Positions 35,070-42,831 of a stretch of 64,000 bases of DNA are shown piece after piece. Position numbers and translations under genes: made by a program. Under the pieces are notes generated by a model. That model ran no database searches, was not told the origin of the DNA, and saw only the letters and a program-made list of their open reading frames with translations. Every line of letters starts with the position of its first letter. The stretch's first letter is position 1. This DNA is from Robertkochia flava (GTDB lineage Bacteria; Bacteroidota; Bacteroidia; Flavobacteriales; Flavobacteriaceae), in assembly GCF_020166515.1 (NCBI RefSeq), contig NZ_JAINZT010000002.1, positions 1 through 64,000 of the forward strand, written 5' to 3'.

Positions 35070-36835
35070 TGGTTGACAAGGAGATTAAAGAAATTCAGCA
35101 AATAAGAGATAACAAAATTTTCGTCAACTACATTGAATACATCCGCTATCCCTTTTTTAAAAACTTAATACCTGGAACCAAAATTAGCTTCGATTTTCCA
35201 ATCACCTTCCTTGTCGGTAAAAATGGTAGTGGTAAAAGCTCAGTTTTACAGTCATTATATGGATGTCCTAAAGGATACTCCTTGGGTGATTACTGGTTCT
35301 CCACCAAATTAGATCCAATTGATGAATCGAAAAACAGAAATGCTATTATTTATGCCTATGAGGAAAATGACACAATATTTGAAGTGTTGAAACAACGAAT
35401 ATTACGTCAAAAGAATTTTGATAATTGGGAACCCTCAAGACCAGTAAAAAAGTATGGGATGGATACCAGTCAAAGAAACTCTCCAATTGATAAAGAGGTA
35501 ATATACCTAGATTTCAGAGCAGAGCTTAGCGCTTTCGATTGTTTTATGTACAGCATCCCTTTCACTCCCACTCCCACTATATTAACAAGGCAAGATTACA
35601 TTAGGGCTAAATCAGGTAAGCTAAAAGAGGCATACGACAGCGGAAAAATCATCAAATATTATGGGAAAAACAAAAACGAACCTGCCATAAAACTTAGCGA
35701 GCAAGAAGTGAAAATTATTTCTCATATTCTGGGAAAAAAGTACGAGGAAATCACTATTCTAGATCACTCATTTTATAAAAACAAAGGATTCTCTATCAGG
35801 CTAAAAAGTCCTGAGTTAAACTACAGTGAGGCTTATGCTGGCAGTGGAGAAACAGCAGTAATAATATTGGTCCATCGCATTCATAAATGCAATCAAAACA
35901 CTTTATTATTACTGGATGAGCCGGAAACCTCATTACATCCAGGCTCGCAAAAAAGATTAAGGGATTATCTGTTAACAGAGATTAAGAAGAAAAAATTACA
36001 GATTGTTGTTTCTACACATTCTCCTTTTTTACTGGATGAGATGCCTAAAAATTCCATCAAAGTATTTAAAACGAATGCACAAGGTAAGTTTCAGGTGGAA
36101 GATGAAAGAAGGCCTCAGGAGGCCTTTTTGGAGTTGGAATTCGAAAATAATGACAAGGTTAAAATCATAGTTGAGGATGATCTTGCAAAAGAAATAATCT
36201 ATTCGGTTCTTAAAGATATGGGCGAGGATATAGCAAAAAGTTTTGATATCCAGATTCACCCCGGAGGTGCACAAACTATTAAAAAGAACATCTCACAAAG
36301 TATAGATTTCAATTTAAGCCCATACATCATTTTTGATGGCGATCAAAAACCTTCACAAGATCATATAAATCCTCTTGGTCTTACCCAAGTTCAGTACTCC
36401 GATCCTGATTTTCTAGACGAAAAAATCAAAGAACAAACCGGTTGTAAAATTTCATTCGCCATAGACGGAGCTCCAGAAGGTGGTGGAAATATCAATCAAA
36501 AACTACAAAAGCAAAGGGAGTTTTTACAATATTATTTGGATAAAGTTCATTATCTACCTGAGTCAATTCCAGAAGATATTATTTGGAATGATGAAATTGC
36601 CATCGAGAAAATCATATTTATCAAGGGATTAGATCGGGAAGAGGCTCAACAAAAACTTGAGGAGTTAAAGGGCCGTAATTCCAAAGAACATCTTCATAAT
36701 CTATCCAATTATTTATATGATTTGAACGAAGGTCTCAAATTCCTTCAAGCTGAATTTATTCAGAAGTGGATTCATGCTAAAGACGAATCTTACACAACTA
36801 TAAAGAATCTCTTAGATAAAATGCGAGATCAATAG
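35069..36835 (+). CDS. OLD-like AAA ATPase with TOPRIM domain
   Basis: A 588-residue SMC/ABC-type ATPase fused to a TOPRIM nuclease-like domain. Walker A is GKNGSGKS (about 50-57), the signature-like YAGSGETA lies near 264, Walker B and D-loop are LLLLDEPETSLHP (about 279-291), and the switch His is in VVSTHSPFLLD. The TOPRIM part has IIVEDDLAKEII (Glu near 368) and FDGD (near 421). This is the class 1 OLD/GajA-like architecture, but no GajB-like helicase follows. Start and previous stop share one base (TAATG). It is probably an anti-phage or anti-plasmid effector added to the restriction operon. Confidence 0.85.
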   Translation: MVDKEIKEIQQIRDNKIFVNYIEYIRYPFFKNLIPGTKISFDFPITFLVGKNGSGKSSVLQSLYGCPKGYSLGDYWFSTKLDPIDESKNRNAIIYAYEENDTIFEVLKQRILRQKNFDNWEPSRPVKKYGMDTSQRNSPIDKEVIYLDFRAELSAFDCFMYSIPFTPTPTILTRQDYIRAKSGKLKEAYDSGKIIKYYGKNKNEPAIKLSEQEVKIISHILGKKYEEITILDHSFYKNKGFSIRLKSPELNYSEAYAGSGETAVIILVHRIHKCNQNTLLLLDEPETSLHPGSQKRLRDYLLTEIKKKKLQIVVSTHSPFLLDEMPKNSIKVFKTNAQGKFQVEDERRPQEAFLELEFENNDKVKIIVEDDLAKEIIYSVLKDMGEDIAKSFDIQIHPGGAQTIKKNISQSIDFNLSPYIIFDGDQKPSQDHINPLGLTQVQYSDPDFLDEKIKEQTGCKISFAIDGAPEGGGNINQKLQKQREFLQYYLDKVHYLPESIPEDIIWNDEIAIEKIIFIKGLDREEAQQKLEELKGRNSKEHLHNLSNYLYDLNEGLKFLQAEFIQKWIHAKDESYTTIKNLLDKMRDQ

Positions 36836-36847
36836 TATGATAAAATA

Positions 36848-36886
36848 ACTTGGCATGTTGGCATAGTAACAAAATGCCAAGTTTTT
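36848..36886 (+). terminator. Defence operon terminator overlapping a tandem motif copy
   Basis: AACTTGGCAT (36847-36856) pairs perfectly with ATGCCAAGTT (36874-36883), followed by a T-run. The left arm and loop also contain the 16-bp motif ACTTGGCATGTTGGCA (36848-36863), so the site may serve both as terminator and as protein-binding site. Confidence 0.72.
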
Positions 36887-36961
36887 CAGAAAACTTTCTA
36901 CCTTCTCCATCCGAAATTTTTTTTTGATTTTTATCAAGAATGCTTCATAAATAACATGACA

Positions 36962-36995
36962 CCCCTCCCAAAACTTAAGTGGGGGAGGGTCCCCC
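36962..36995 (+). other. GC-rich leader with two exclusive hairpins
   Basis: CCCCTCCC (36962-36969) can pair with GGGGAGGG (36982-36989). Alternatively GGGGGA (36981-36986) can pair with TCCCCC (36990-36995). The two folds use the same G-tract and exclude each other. No T-run follows. The site stands out in AT-rich DNA, 28 bases before the next start codon, in the gap between the defence operon and the replication module. Confidence 0.5.
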
Positions 36996-37022
36996 GCTGT
37001 TTCCAATTAAAATATCTTCAAA

Positions 37023-37367
37023 ATGGTAACAGTAAAAGATTACAAAAAAAGGGAATCGAAAACCGGGGACGCCTTCTACGTATTGGTCCTTCAAGGAAGC
37101 GTAACCCCCGTTAGAAGCAAAAGCACTGACAAGTTGTATTTCACCGCAAAGACCTGTACTGTGAGTACTACATTTGACGAAGACACCTGTAAAGACCTAA
37201 TCGGAATGCAATTCCCAGGCAAGATTGTCAAAGTTGAAACTGCACCTTATCAGTATGCTATTCCAGAAACGGGTGAAATAGTTACCCTGGAGCATCGATG
37301 GGAGTATCAAGACAACACTCAGGAGGTCATAGAGAACCAGGTCGTTGAGGAGTCAGAGATTTATTAA
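37023..37367 (+). CDS. Hypothetical protein, first gene of replication module
   Basis: A 114-residue, beta-strand-rich protein without signal or membrane segment (MVTVKDYKKRESKTGDAFYV at the start, acidic C-terminus EVIENQVVEESEIY). I recognise no family. An acidic tail on a small beta protein placed before a RecA-like ATPase is reminiscent of single-strand DNA-binding proteins, but no conserved SSB motif is visible and this is speculative. Followed by a terminator-like hairpin. Confidence 0.6.
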   Translation: MVTVKDYKKRESKTGDAFYVLVLQGSVTPVRSKSTDKLYFTAKTCTVSTTFDEDTCKDLIGMQFPGKIVKVETAPYQYAIPETGEIVTLEHRWEYQDNTQEVIENQVVEESEIY

Positions 37368-37378
37368 CCACAAACCAG

Positions 37379-37407
37379 AAGAGCCAGTAATGGCTCTTTT
37401 GTTTTTT
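37379..37407 (+). terminator. Rho-independent terminator
   Basis: AAGAGCCA (37379-37386), loop GTAA, TGGCTCTT (37391-37398), then a T-rich run to 37407. It separates the small protein gene from the ATPase gene 25 bases further on. Confidence 0.8.
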
Positions 37408-37431
37408 ATACACCTATATATAATTAATTGT

Positions 37432-38325
37432 ATGCATATGAAACTGATTAAAGCAAAACGAGGCAACACCAAGTTGAGAATTGGAATCTCAGGAGCCTCG
37501 GGATTCGGCAAGACTTATTCATCCCTCCTAATGGCTCATGGGCTCACGGAAGACTATAGTAAAATAGCCATTATTGACTCCGAGAGTAATTCAGCATGCC
37601 TGTACTCACAATTGGGTGAGTTTAACGTCATAAATCTAGCTCCTCCTTATTCCCCTGAAAAGTATATTGAAGCTCTACATCTTTGTGAAAATGCAGGTCT
37701 CGAAGTGATTATTATTGATAGTCTAAGTCATGAATGGAATGGACCTGGCGGATGTTTAGATATTCATGAGAAACTGGGCGGGAGATTTCAAGATTGGGCA
37801 AAAGTCACTCCCAGGCATCAAGCCCTGTTGGACACCATTCTCTCTTCTTCCTGTCATGTGATTTGCACCACCAGAAGAAAGACTGATTACTCTCTTGATG
37901 TATCCCAGAACGGGAAAAGCAGGGTCGTTAAGCACGGTACAAAGGAAATCACCCGTGATGGATTTGAATACGAATTAACCGTGAACCTGGAGCTCATTAA
38001 TGAGAATCATTTAGCCAAGGCTTCAAAGGACAGAACAGGACTATTTATGAACAAGCCTGAATTCATCATTAATGAGGCTATTGGTAAACAGCTCAAAAAA
38101 TGGTGCACCCAAAGCGAGGATATTGCTCTTGTCAAAAAGGAAATACTAGCATGCGAGACTATTGAGGGACTCAGACATCTTTATCAGAAATATCAATCCT
38201 TGAAAAATGAATTAATGCCGCTTATCCTTTCCAGAAAGGAGGCACTAGAAAAAACAGAGCGCATCATCGTTTCTGATCATAAAATCATTGATAATAATAA
38301 AAGACCAACACATGACAACAACTGA
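37432..38325 (+). CDS. RecA-like/AAA ATPase (Sak4-like phage type)
   Basis: A P-loop ATPase of about 297 residues. Start is ATG 37432 or 37438; upstream codons look non-coding and cross the terminator. Walker A is GASGFGKTYSS near the N-terminus and the Walker B-like strand is EVIIIDSLSHEW. The core resembles the AAA_24/RecA-fold ATPases of phages, some of which (Sak4) assist single-strand annealing recombination. A C-terminal helical tail (ILACETIEGLRHLYQKYQSL) follows. It overlaps the DUF3871 start by 14 bases, so both act in one module. Confidence 0.75.
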   Translation: MHMKLIKAKRGNTKLRIGISGASGFGKTYSSLLMAHGLTEDYSKIAIIDSESNSACLYSQLGEFNVINLAPPYSPEKYIEALHLCENAGLEVIIIDSLSHEWNGPGGCLDIHEKLGGRFQDWAKVTPRHQALLDTILSSSCHVICTTRRKTDYSLDVSQNGKSRVVKHGTKEITRDGFEYELTVNLELINENHLAKASKDRTGLFMNKPEFIINEAIGKQLKKWCTQSEDIALVKKEILACETIEGLRHLYQKYQSLKNELMPLILSRKEALEKTERIIVSDHKIIDNNKRPTHDNN

Positions 38326-39280
38326 AAACACCCTTATGGTTCCTGAAAGGGAAATTGTGCGTAGTAGAAACCCAAACTTCATTGAGGCGAATACCAAAAT
38401 GGTTGAACTTACTCACCTCAAAGAAGATTGTATTATTCCCGTTTTCTCTAAGGATAATGAGAGTATCATTGCCCATCAGGAATTTGTAGAAACAGCACAT
38501 GAATGTGCTCAAGCCATTTTTTCTGGACAGCAAATTGGAGTGCCTGATATCAGGGTTAGCCATGTCGTAAAAGGCAGAACTCCTGATGCAATAGGCAAAC
38601 CTGTTAAGTCATTATTAGACCACGAAAAAACTATTTATTATGAACGAATGATGTTTACCATTGAAATCCCTTCTATTACGGCTAATGTAAATGGGAATGA
38701 ATTAAAGTTGACACTAGGCGGAGTAAGAGCCTTAAACCAGGAGAACTTATACAGTCGAAAGACCTTTGAGAAATTTAAATTCTTCGTAGGCTTTAAGAAT
38801 TTAGTGTGTACCAACCTGTGTGTTTCCAGTGATGGTAGTGTAGAAACTATTAGGGCCTCTAGTAAATCAGAGCTAAAGCGGAGTATCATGGATGTCATTG
38901 GAAACTATGAGATGAAAGAACATCTCTTAACCTTAACCCAATTAAGAGACTTCCATTTGACAGAACCTCAATTTGCACACTTTCTAGGTAAGGCTAAAAT
39001 GTTTGGACACCTCTCCAGTAAAGAAAAGGAAGATGTTATGTCATTCAAGTACAGTGATAGCCAACTCAACAGCATGACAAGAGCATACTATGAAGATCCT
39101 AATTTCCAAAGGAATCAAGACGGAACAATAGACCTTTGGCAATTTTACAACCTTATGACGGGGGCAAATAAAAGCAGCTATATTGACTCCTTTATAAAAC
39201 GAAGTGTCAATGCGTACGAGATAACGAAATCGCTGGCAAAATCTATAGAATCTAACACACCTAATTGGTTCCTGAATTAA
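38312..39280 (+). CDS. DUF3871 family protein
   Basis: A 322-residue protein from the ATG at 38312, overlapping the ATPase gene by 14 bases. The middle region (IPSITANVNGNELKLTLGGVRALNQENLYSRKTFEKFKFFVGFKNLVCTNLCVSSDG, about residues 115-175) is typical of DUF3871, a family found on mobile DNA of Bacteroidota. Function is unknown; it may act with the ATPase in element replication or recombination. A terminator follows. Confidence 0.82.
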   Translation: MTTTENTLMVPEREIVRSRNPNFIEANTKMVELTHLKEDCIIPVFSKDNESIIAHQEFVETAHECAQAIFSGQQIGVPDIRVSHVVKGRTPDAIGKPVKSLLDHEKTIYYERMMFTIEIPSITANVNGNELKLTLGGVRALNQENLYSRKTFEKFKFFVGFKNLVCTNLCVSSDGSVETIRASSKSELKRSIMDVIGNYEMKEHLLTLTQLRDFHLTEPQFAHFLGKAKMFGHLSSKEKEDVMSFKYSDSQLNSMTRAYYEDPNFQRNQDGTIDLWQFYNLMTGANKSSYIDSFIKRSVNAYEITKSLAKSIESNTPNWFLN

Positions 39281-39293
39281 TTAAACATGGCTA

Positions 39294-39327
39294 AAAAGCC
39301 CAGGCAAAGATCTGGGCTTTTCCTTTA
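39294..39327 (+). terminator. Rho-independent terminator after DUF3871
   Basis: AAAAGCCCAG (39294-39303) pairs with CTGGGCTTTT (39312-39321) around GCAAAGAT, followed by CCTTT. Confidence 0.82.
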
Positions 39328-39329
39328 CT

Positions 39330-39578
39330 ATGAACAAGAAAGAAATTGCAGAATTATTGCAGTACTGCTCACCTAATTCTATCCTGGTTTGCACCTATTT
39401 CAATAAACTGGCTACCTTATATTGCCCTTTTAAGGTTTTGGCAAGGGAAGATGTAGGAGGTTTGAAAAGGAATCGCACCTATCAGGTGACTGCAGTAAAA
39501 TTATCGACTAATTTGAAAACCGTTTTTATAATTAATAATCAGGCTTATTTTTACAACCACTTTGATATAATTGTATAA
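39330..39578 (+). CDS. Small hypothetical protein
   Basis: An 82-residue cytoplasmic protein with an N-terminal helix (MNKKEIAELLQYCSPNSILV) and a strand-rich rest that includes GGLKRNRTYQVTAVKLS and a C-terminal YFYNHFDIIV. I do not recognise it. It sits alone between a terminator and a tandem-motif site. Confidence 0.55.
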   Translation: MNKKEIAELLQYCSPNSILVCTYFNKLATLYCPFKVLAREDVGGLKRNRTYQVTAVKLSTNLKTVFIINNQAYFYNHFDIIV

Positions 39579-39579
39579 A

Positions 39580-39621
39580 AGTTGGCAATATAATTTATGA
39601 ATGTCCGCCAACTTGACAAGT
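39580..39621. promoter_or_regulatory. Inverted repeat with tandem 8-mer motif
   Basis: AAGTTGGC (39579-39586) and GCCAACTT (39607-39614) form an inverted repeat with a 20-base AT-rich centre. The right arm continues as the minus-strand 16-bp motif ACTTGTCAAGTTGGCG (39621-39606). Three half-sites of the WSYTGKCA type therefore occur in 42 bases, upstream of the next gene. It may be an operator or part of an origin. Confidence 0.5.
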
Positions 39622-39646
39622 TAATTTAATAGTCTATAGCAAACCT

Positions 39647-40426
39647 ATGAGAGAAGGATTAGATGGAGCCCCGACAGCAACTTTTGAAGACTTTTTAGAG
39701 ATCGATAAATTCAAAAACTTATTGTGGCTTTTTGCATACCTGGATTTAGGGAATAGAGATCTACCAGCGAATTATCAAAATGACCTGGAGGAAATTAAAT
39801 CCAAGCAAGAGCGCAATAAAGATTTCTTTTTAAAAAGATTTTGTCTTTCTAGTATAGAATCTCAAGATCTGGAGAACGAAGATTACTTTCTCCATTTACT
39901 TGACAAAAACCTTAAGAAAGTTATTAATGGAATACCTACATCTCACTTTGAAATTTTAGAACATCAAATAAGAACTAAATACATACTGGAAAGTGAAGCG
40001 CTATTTCGTCTAATCGAATTAAACATAGAGTATTTTCAATCTTTATTGCCGAAAATCAACTATTCCGATCATTTGTATAGCTACAAACCTCTTATTAGAA
40101 AAACTATAGAATATTGCATTCAAAAGTTGCACGATGAGTTTCTACCTAAAAGTTTTCTTAATCCCGAAGACAATAAGATCAAGTTTAATCTAAGTAAAAA
40201 GGAGGTTTGTCTGCTTTTTACAAGACTTGCTAATGATGGTATTATCTCAATTGAACAATCAGGGGAAAAAGAACTCGGAGCTCTTATTGAAACTCACTTT
40301 TTATTCAATGATTCCAAATCAAAGTCTTACAGACCCATCACCCAGGCATACAAAACTATTCAAAAGAACAGGCAAGATCCCAGGCATCAAACCGAATCAG
40401 AAAAACTGAACAACTTATTTAAATAA
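39647..40426 (+). CDS. Hypothetical protein of replication module
   Basis: A 259-residue, mainly helical protein of unknown family. The N-terminal part is acidic (FEDFLEIDKFKNLLWLFAYL). The C-terminal third (IKFNLSKKEVCLLFTRLANDG, then GALIETHFLF and a basic tail KTIQKNRQDPRHQ) could be a winged-helix DNA-binding region, as judged only by pattern. It is preceded by a tandem-motif site and followed by a strong terminator. Confidence 0.6.
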   Translation: MREGLDGAPTATFEDFLEIDKFKNLLWLFAYLDLGNRDLPANYQNDLEEIKSKQERNKDFFLKRFCLSSIESQDLENEDYFLHLLDKNLKKVINGIPTSHFEILEHQIRTKYILESEALFRLIELNIEYFQSLLPKINYSDHLYSYKPLIRKTIEYCIQKLHDEFLPKSFLNPEDNKIKFNLSKKEVCLLFTRLANDGIISIEQSGEKELGALIETHFLFNDSKSKSYRPITQAYKTIQKNRQDPRHQTESEKLNNLFK

Positions 40427-40454
40427 CTTAATAACCTAAATTGAAAAAATCATT

Positions 40455-40478
40455 ACCCCACATTGTTGGGGTTTTTTT
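40455..40478 (+). terminator. Rho-independent terminator
   Basis: CCCCA (40456-40460) pairs with TGGGG (40467-40471), followed by seven T. It separates the hypothetical gene from the helicase gene, which has an exact -7 box TAGATTTG at 40528-40535. Confidence 0.85.
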
Positions 40479-40600
40479 ATACCCCACGCAACTCTTTGAA
40501 ATTCTTCTTTTTGCTGGATTAACCAAATAGATTTGTCCATGAGAAGTTAAGGCGCCAACAACTCTCAAGAACAATTTATTAATTATTAAACTTTAAAGCG

Positions 40601-42073
40601 ATGGTAACTAAAAACACCAAAAAAGAATCCAGAAAGAAGGTAAAAGATCAAAACCAATCCATTCAATTCTGGACTAAAACTGAAGAGAGTGAAAAACCAA
40701 CTAGGTGCCGAATTATTGAATCTAAATTCATTGAATTTTTATCGAAGTCAGGATTTGCCAAGGTTATGGTCAATGACTCTGATTACATCCTTGTGCAAGA
40801 AAAAAACAACGTTGTAATAGAAATCCCAATTTTCATTATCGCGGAATATGTAGAAGATTACCTTAAAAAGCTAAAGGAATTTGAGGTGTTAGAAACTTTC
40901 ACAAAAGGGAGTCCCTCTTATCTTTCTAAGGCTAAATTACAATTCCTGAAACGTGTGGAGCCCGTCAAAGACAGGGATGGGAGAACTTCAAGTTACTTCT
41001 TTTTCCAAAATCAATTATGCAAGGTGGATAAGGACGAAATAAAAAACATTCCATACGCTAAATTCAAAGGAAAAATATGGGCGTCAAGGATAAACGAGCA
41101 TGAGTATACCCCTCCCCATCACCTGTCTAGAGGGTCAATGTTTGAAGTTTTCTGTGCCAATATTGCAAATAATAATGGTAAAAGACTTCTAGCTTTAAAA
41201 ACGAATTTGGGATACCTGATGCATCGTTATCATGACCCAGCTAACCCACGCGCCATAATTTTAATGGATGAAGTTATCAACTTTGACGGTACTGCAAATG
41301 GTGGAACAGGAAAGAGTTTATTGCTTAAAGGGGTTGAGAAAATGAGAGAGGTGGTCACCATGGATGGGAAGAATATCAAAACCAAAAGTTGGTTTAAAAA
41401 TCAACGAATCACTAGGACCACAGATGTTGTGTTTTATGATGATGTAACTACGGAATTTAATATGGAGTCTCTTTACTCAATGATCACTACTGGGATTCCA
41501 ATTGAAAGGAAACAAAAAGCGGAAGAATTCATTAAACCAGAGGATGCACCCAAAATTGCAATATCCAGCAACTATGTGGTAAGAGGAACAGGCGGTAACA
41601 CCGATGCCCGAAGAAGATGTGAATTCGAAGTTCATAATTATTACAATCTCGAAAACACCCCTGAGTCAGAGTTTGGATGCATCTTTTTTACTGGCTGGGA
41701 TAAGCTGGAGTGGAACAAGTTCTTCCACTTCATGATGACTTGTGTTAAGGAATACTTAACCCATGGATTGATCATTGCAGAGCCGATAAACTTAACAAAT
41801 AATACAATTGTAAATAATACATCTCCAGAATTCTATTCATTCATGGAAGTAATAGAAGAAACAGATACGTGGTTGGATAAAAGAGAATGTCAAAAGCTAT
41901 TTCATGAGGAATTTCCTAACATGTCTGATACTTCTTCACATAAGTTCACCAAATGGCTTAAAGCTTATGCAACGGCAAAAGGTTATGTATATGATGATAG
42001 ATCATCTGGCGGAAAATATTCCTTCATTCTGAAAACTGACAAAACGCGAAAGGAGGTGAATAATGCAGCCTAA
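40601..42073 (+). CDS. SF3-like replicative helicase (primase-helicase type)
   Basis: A 490-residue protein of the phage/plasmid helicase type. The N-terminal 170 residues have no known motif. The ATPase core shows Walker A in DGTANGGTGKSLLLKG (about 228-243), Walker B in VVFYDDV, and sensor and Arg-finger region in KIAISSNYVVRGTGGNTDARRRCEFEV. A C-terminal winged-helix-like region (HKFTKWLKAYATAKGYVYDD) closes it. It probably unwinds element DNA after excision. It overlaps the GIY-YIG gene by 11 bases. Confidence 0.82.
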   Translation: MVTKNTKKESRKKVKDQNQSIQFWTKTEESEKPTRCRIIESKFIEFLSKSGFAKVMVNDSDYILVQEKNNVVIEIPIFIIAEYVEDYLKKLKEFEVLETFTKGSPSYLSKAKLQFLKRVEPVKDRDGRTSSYFFFQNQLCKVDKDEIKNIPYAKFKGKIWASRINEHEYTPPHHLSRGSMFEVFCANIANNNGKRLLALKTNLGYLMHRYHDPANPRAIILMDEVINFDGTANGGTGKSLLLKGVEKMREVVTMDGKNIKTKSWFKNQRITRTTDVVFYDDVTTEFNMESLYSMITTGIPIERKQKAEEFIKPEDAPKIAISSNYVVRGTGGNTDARRRCEFEVHNYYNLENTPESEFGCIFFTGWDKLEWNKFFHFMMTCVKEYLTHGLIIAEPINLTNNTIVNNTSPEFYSFMEVIEETDTWLDKRECQKLFHEEFPNMSDTSSHKFTKWLKAYATAKGYVYDDRSSGGKYSFILKTDKTRKEVNNAA

Positions 42074-42719
42074 GAAGATTATTTACAAGGTGACTCACAA
42101 GGAGTCCGGGAAAACTTATATCGGGGCTACAACAAAGTCACTGGAGGAAAGAAAAGCTGACCATATTCAAAAGGCCAACAATAAAGTTGGCAGTTACTTT
42201 CAGGAAGCCATCGGGACCTATGGTCCCGAGGCTTTCACATGGGAGCTGATAGACACCGCAAATACTTCGAATGAGCTGGCTCGAAAAGAGCAAAAATATG
42301 TTGACAAGTTTGACAGCTTTTTAGTCGGTTATAATCAAGATTCGGGTGGAGGCATCCAGAAAGAGGTATATCAGTATAGTATTAAAAATGGAAAGCTCCT
42401 GGCTGAGTATGATAGTCTGGAAAAGGCTGGAAAAGCCTTAAACGCAAGTAGGCAATGCATTAGTAATTGCTGTAGGGGGCAAAATAAAACCTGTAAAGGA
42501 TATTACTGGAGCTATATTAAGAATGACACATACAGAATACCAGAAGGAGACAAGAGAAAGAAAGAGGTTATTCAATTCAGTCTTAATGGTAAGAAATTGG
42601 CAACTTTTGATTCTGTTTCGAGTGCCAGTAATCTAACAGGAATATCTAAAACCTGTATTGCACGATGTTGCAGAGGAGAGCGAAAGCAAACACATGGTTA
42701 TAAGTTTCAGTACGTTTAA
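42063..42719 (+). CDS. GIY-YIG endonuclease with two NUMOD-like modules
   Basis: A 218-residue free-standing homing-type nuclease. The GIY-YIG domain (about 1-95) has IIYKV with Tyr8, TYIGAT (Y19-G21), Arg near 29 and a Glu in ARKEQKYVD. Two DNA-binding modules follow (about 100-152 and 163-218), both with a strand, a helix and the ISNCCRG / IARCCRG signature, like NUMOD1 units. It overlaps the helicase gene end, a place where homing nucleases often lie in phages. A terminator follows. Confidence 0.9.
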   Translation: MQPKKIIYKVTHKESGKTYIGATTKSLEERKADHIQKANNKVGSYFQEAIGTYGPEAFTWELIDTANTSNELARKEQKYVDKFDSFLVGYNQDSGGGIQKEVYQYSIKNGKLLAEYDSLEKAGKALNASRQCISNCCRGQNKTCKGYYWSYIKNDTYRIPEGDKRKKEVIQFSLNGKKLATFDSVSSASNLTGISKTCIARCCRGERKQTHGYKFQYV

Positions 42720-42728
42720 TGAGGACAG

Positions 42729-42753
42729 GGGCAGCAGAAATGTTGCCCTTTTT
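42729..42753 (+). terminator. Rho-independent terminator after GIY-YIG gene
   Basis: GGGCAGC (42729-42735) pairs with GTTGCCC (42742-42748, one G-T pair), followed by TTTTT. Confidence 0.8.
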
Positions 42754-42831
42754 AATTATAGATAACTCTACAATTTTCAACTCATTTTCTATTTTTACTT
42801 AAATGTGTAAAAAAGAACAAAGAATATTAGA

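Noticed and set aside
35069-36835. Gabija system
   Set aside because: The ATPase-TOPRIM protein resembles GajA, but no GajB-like helicase lies beside it.
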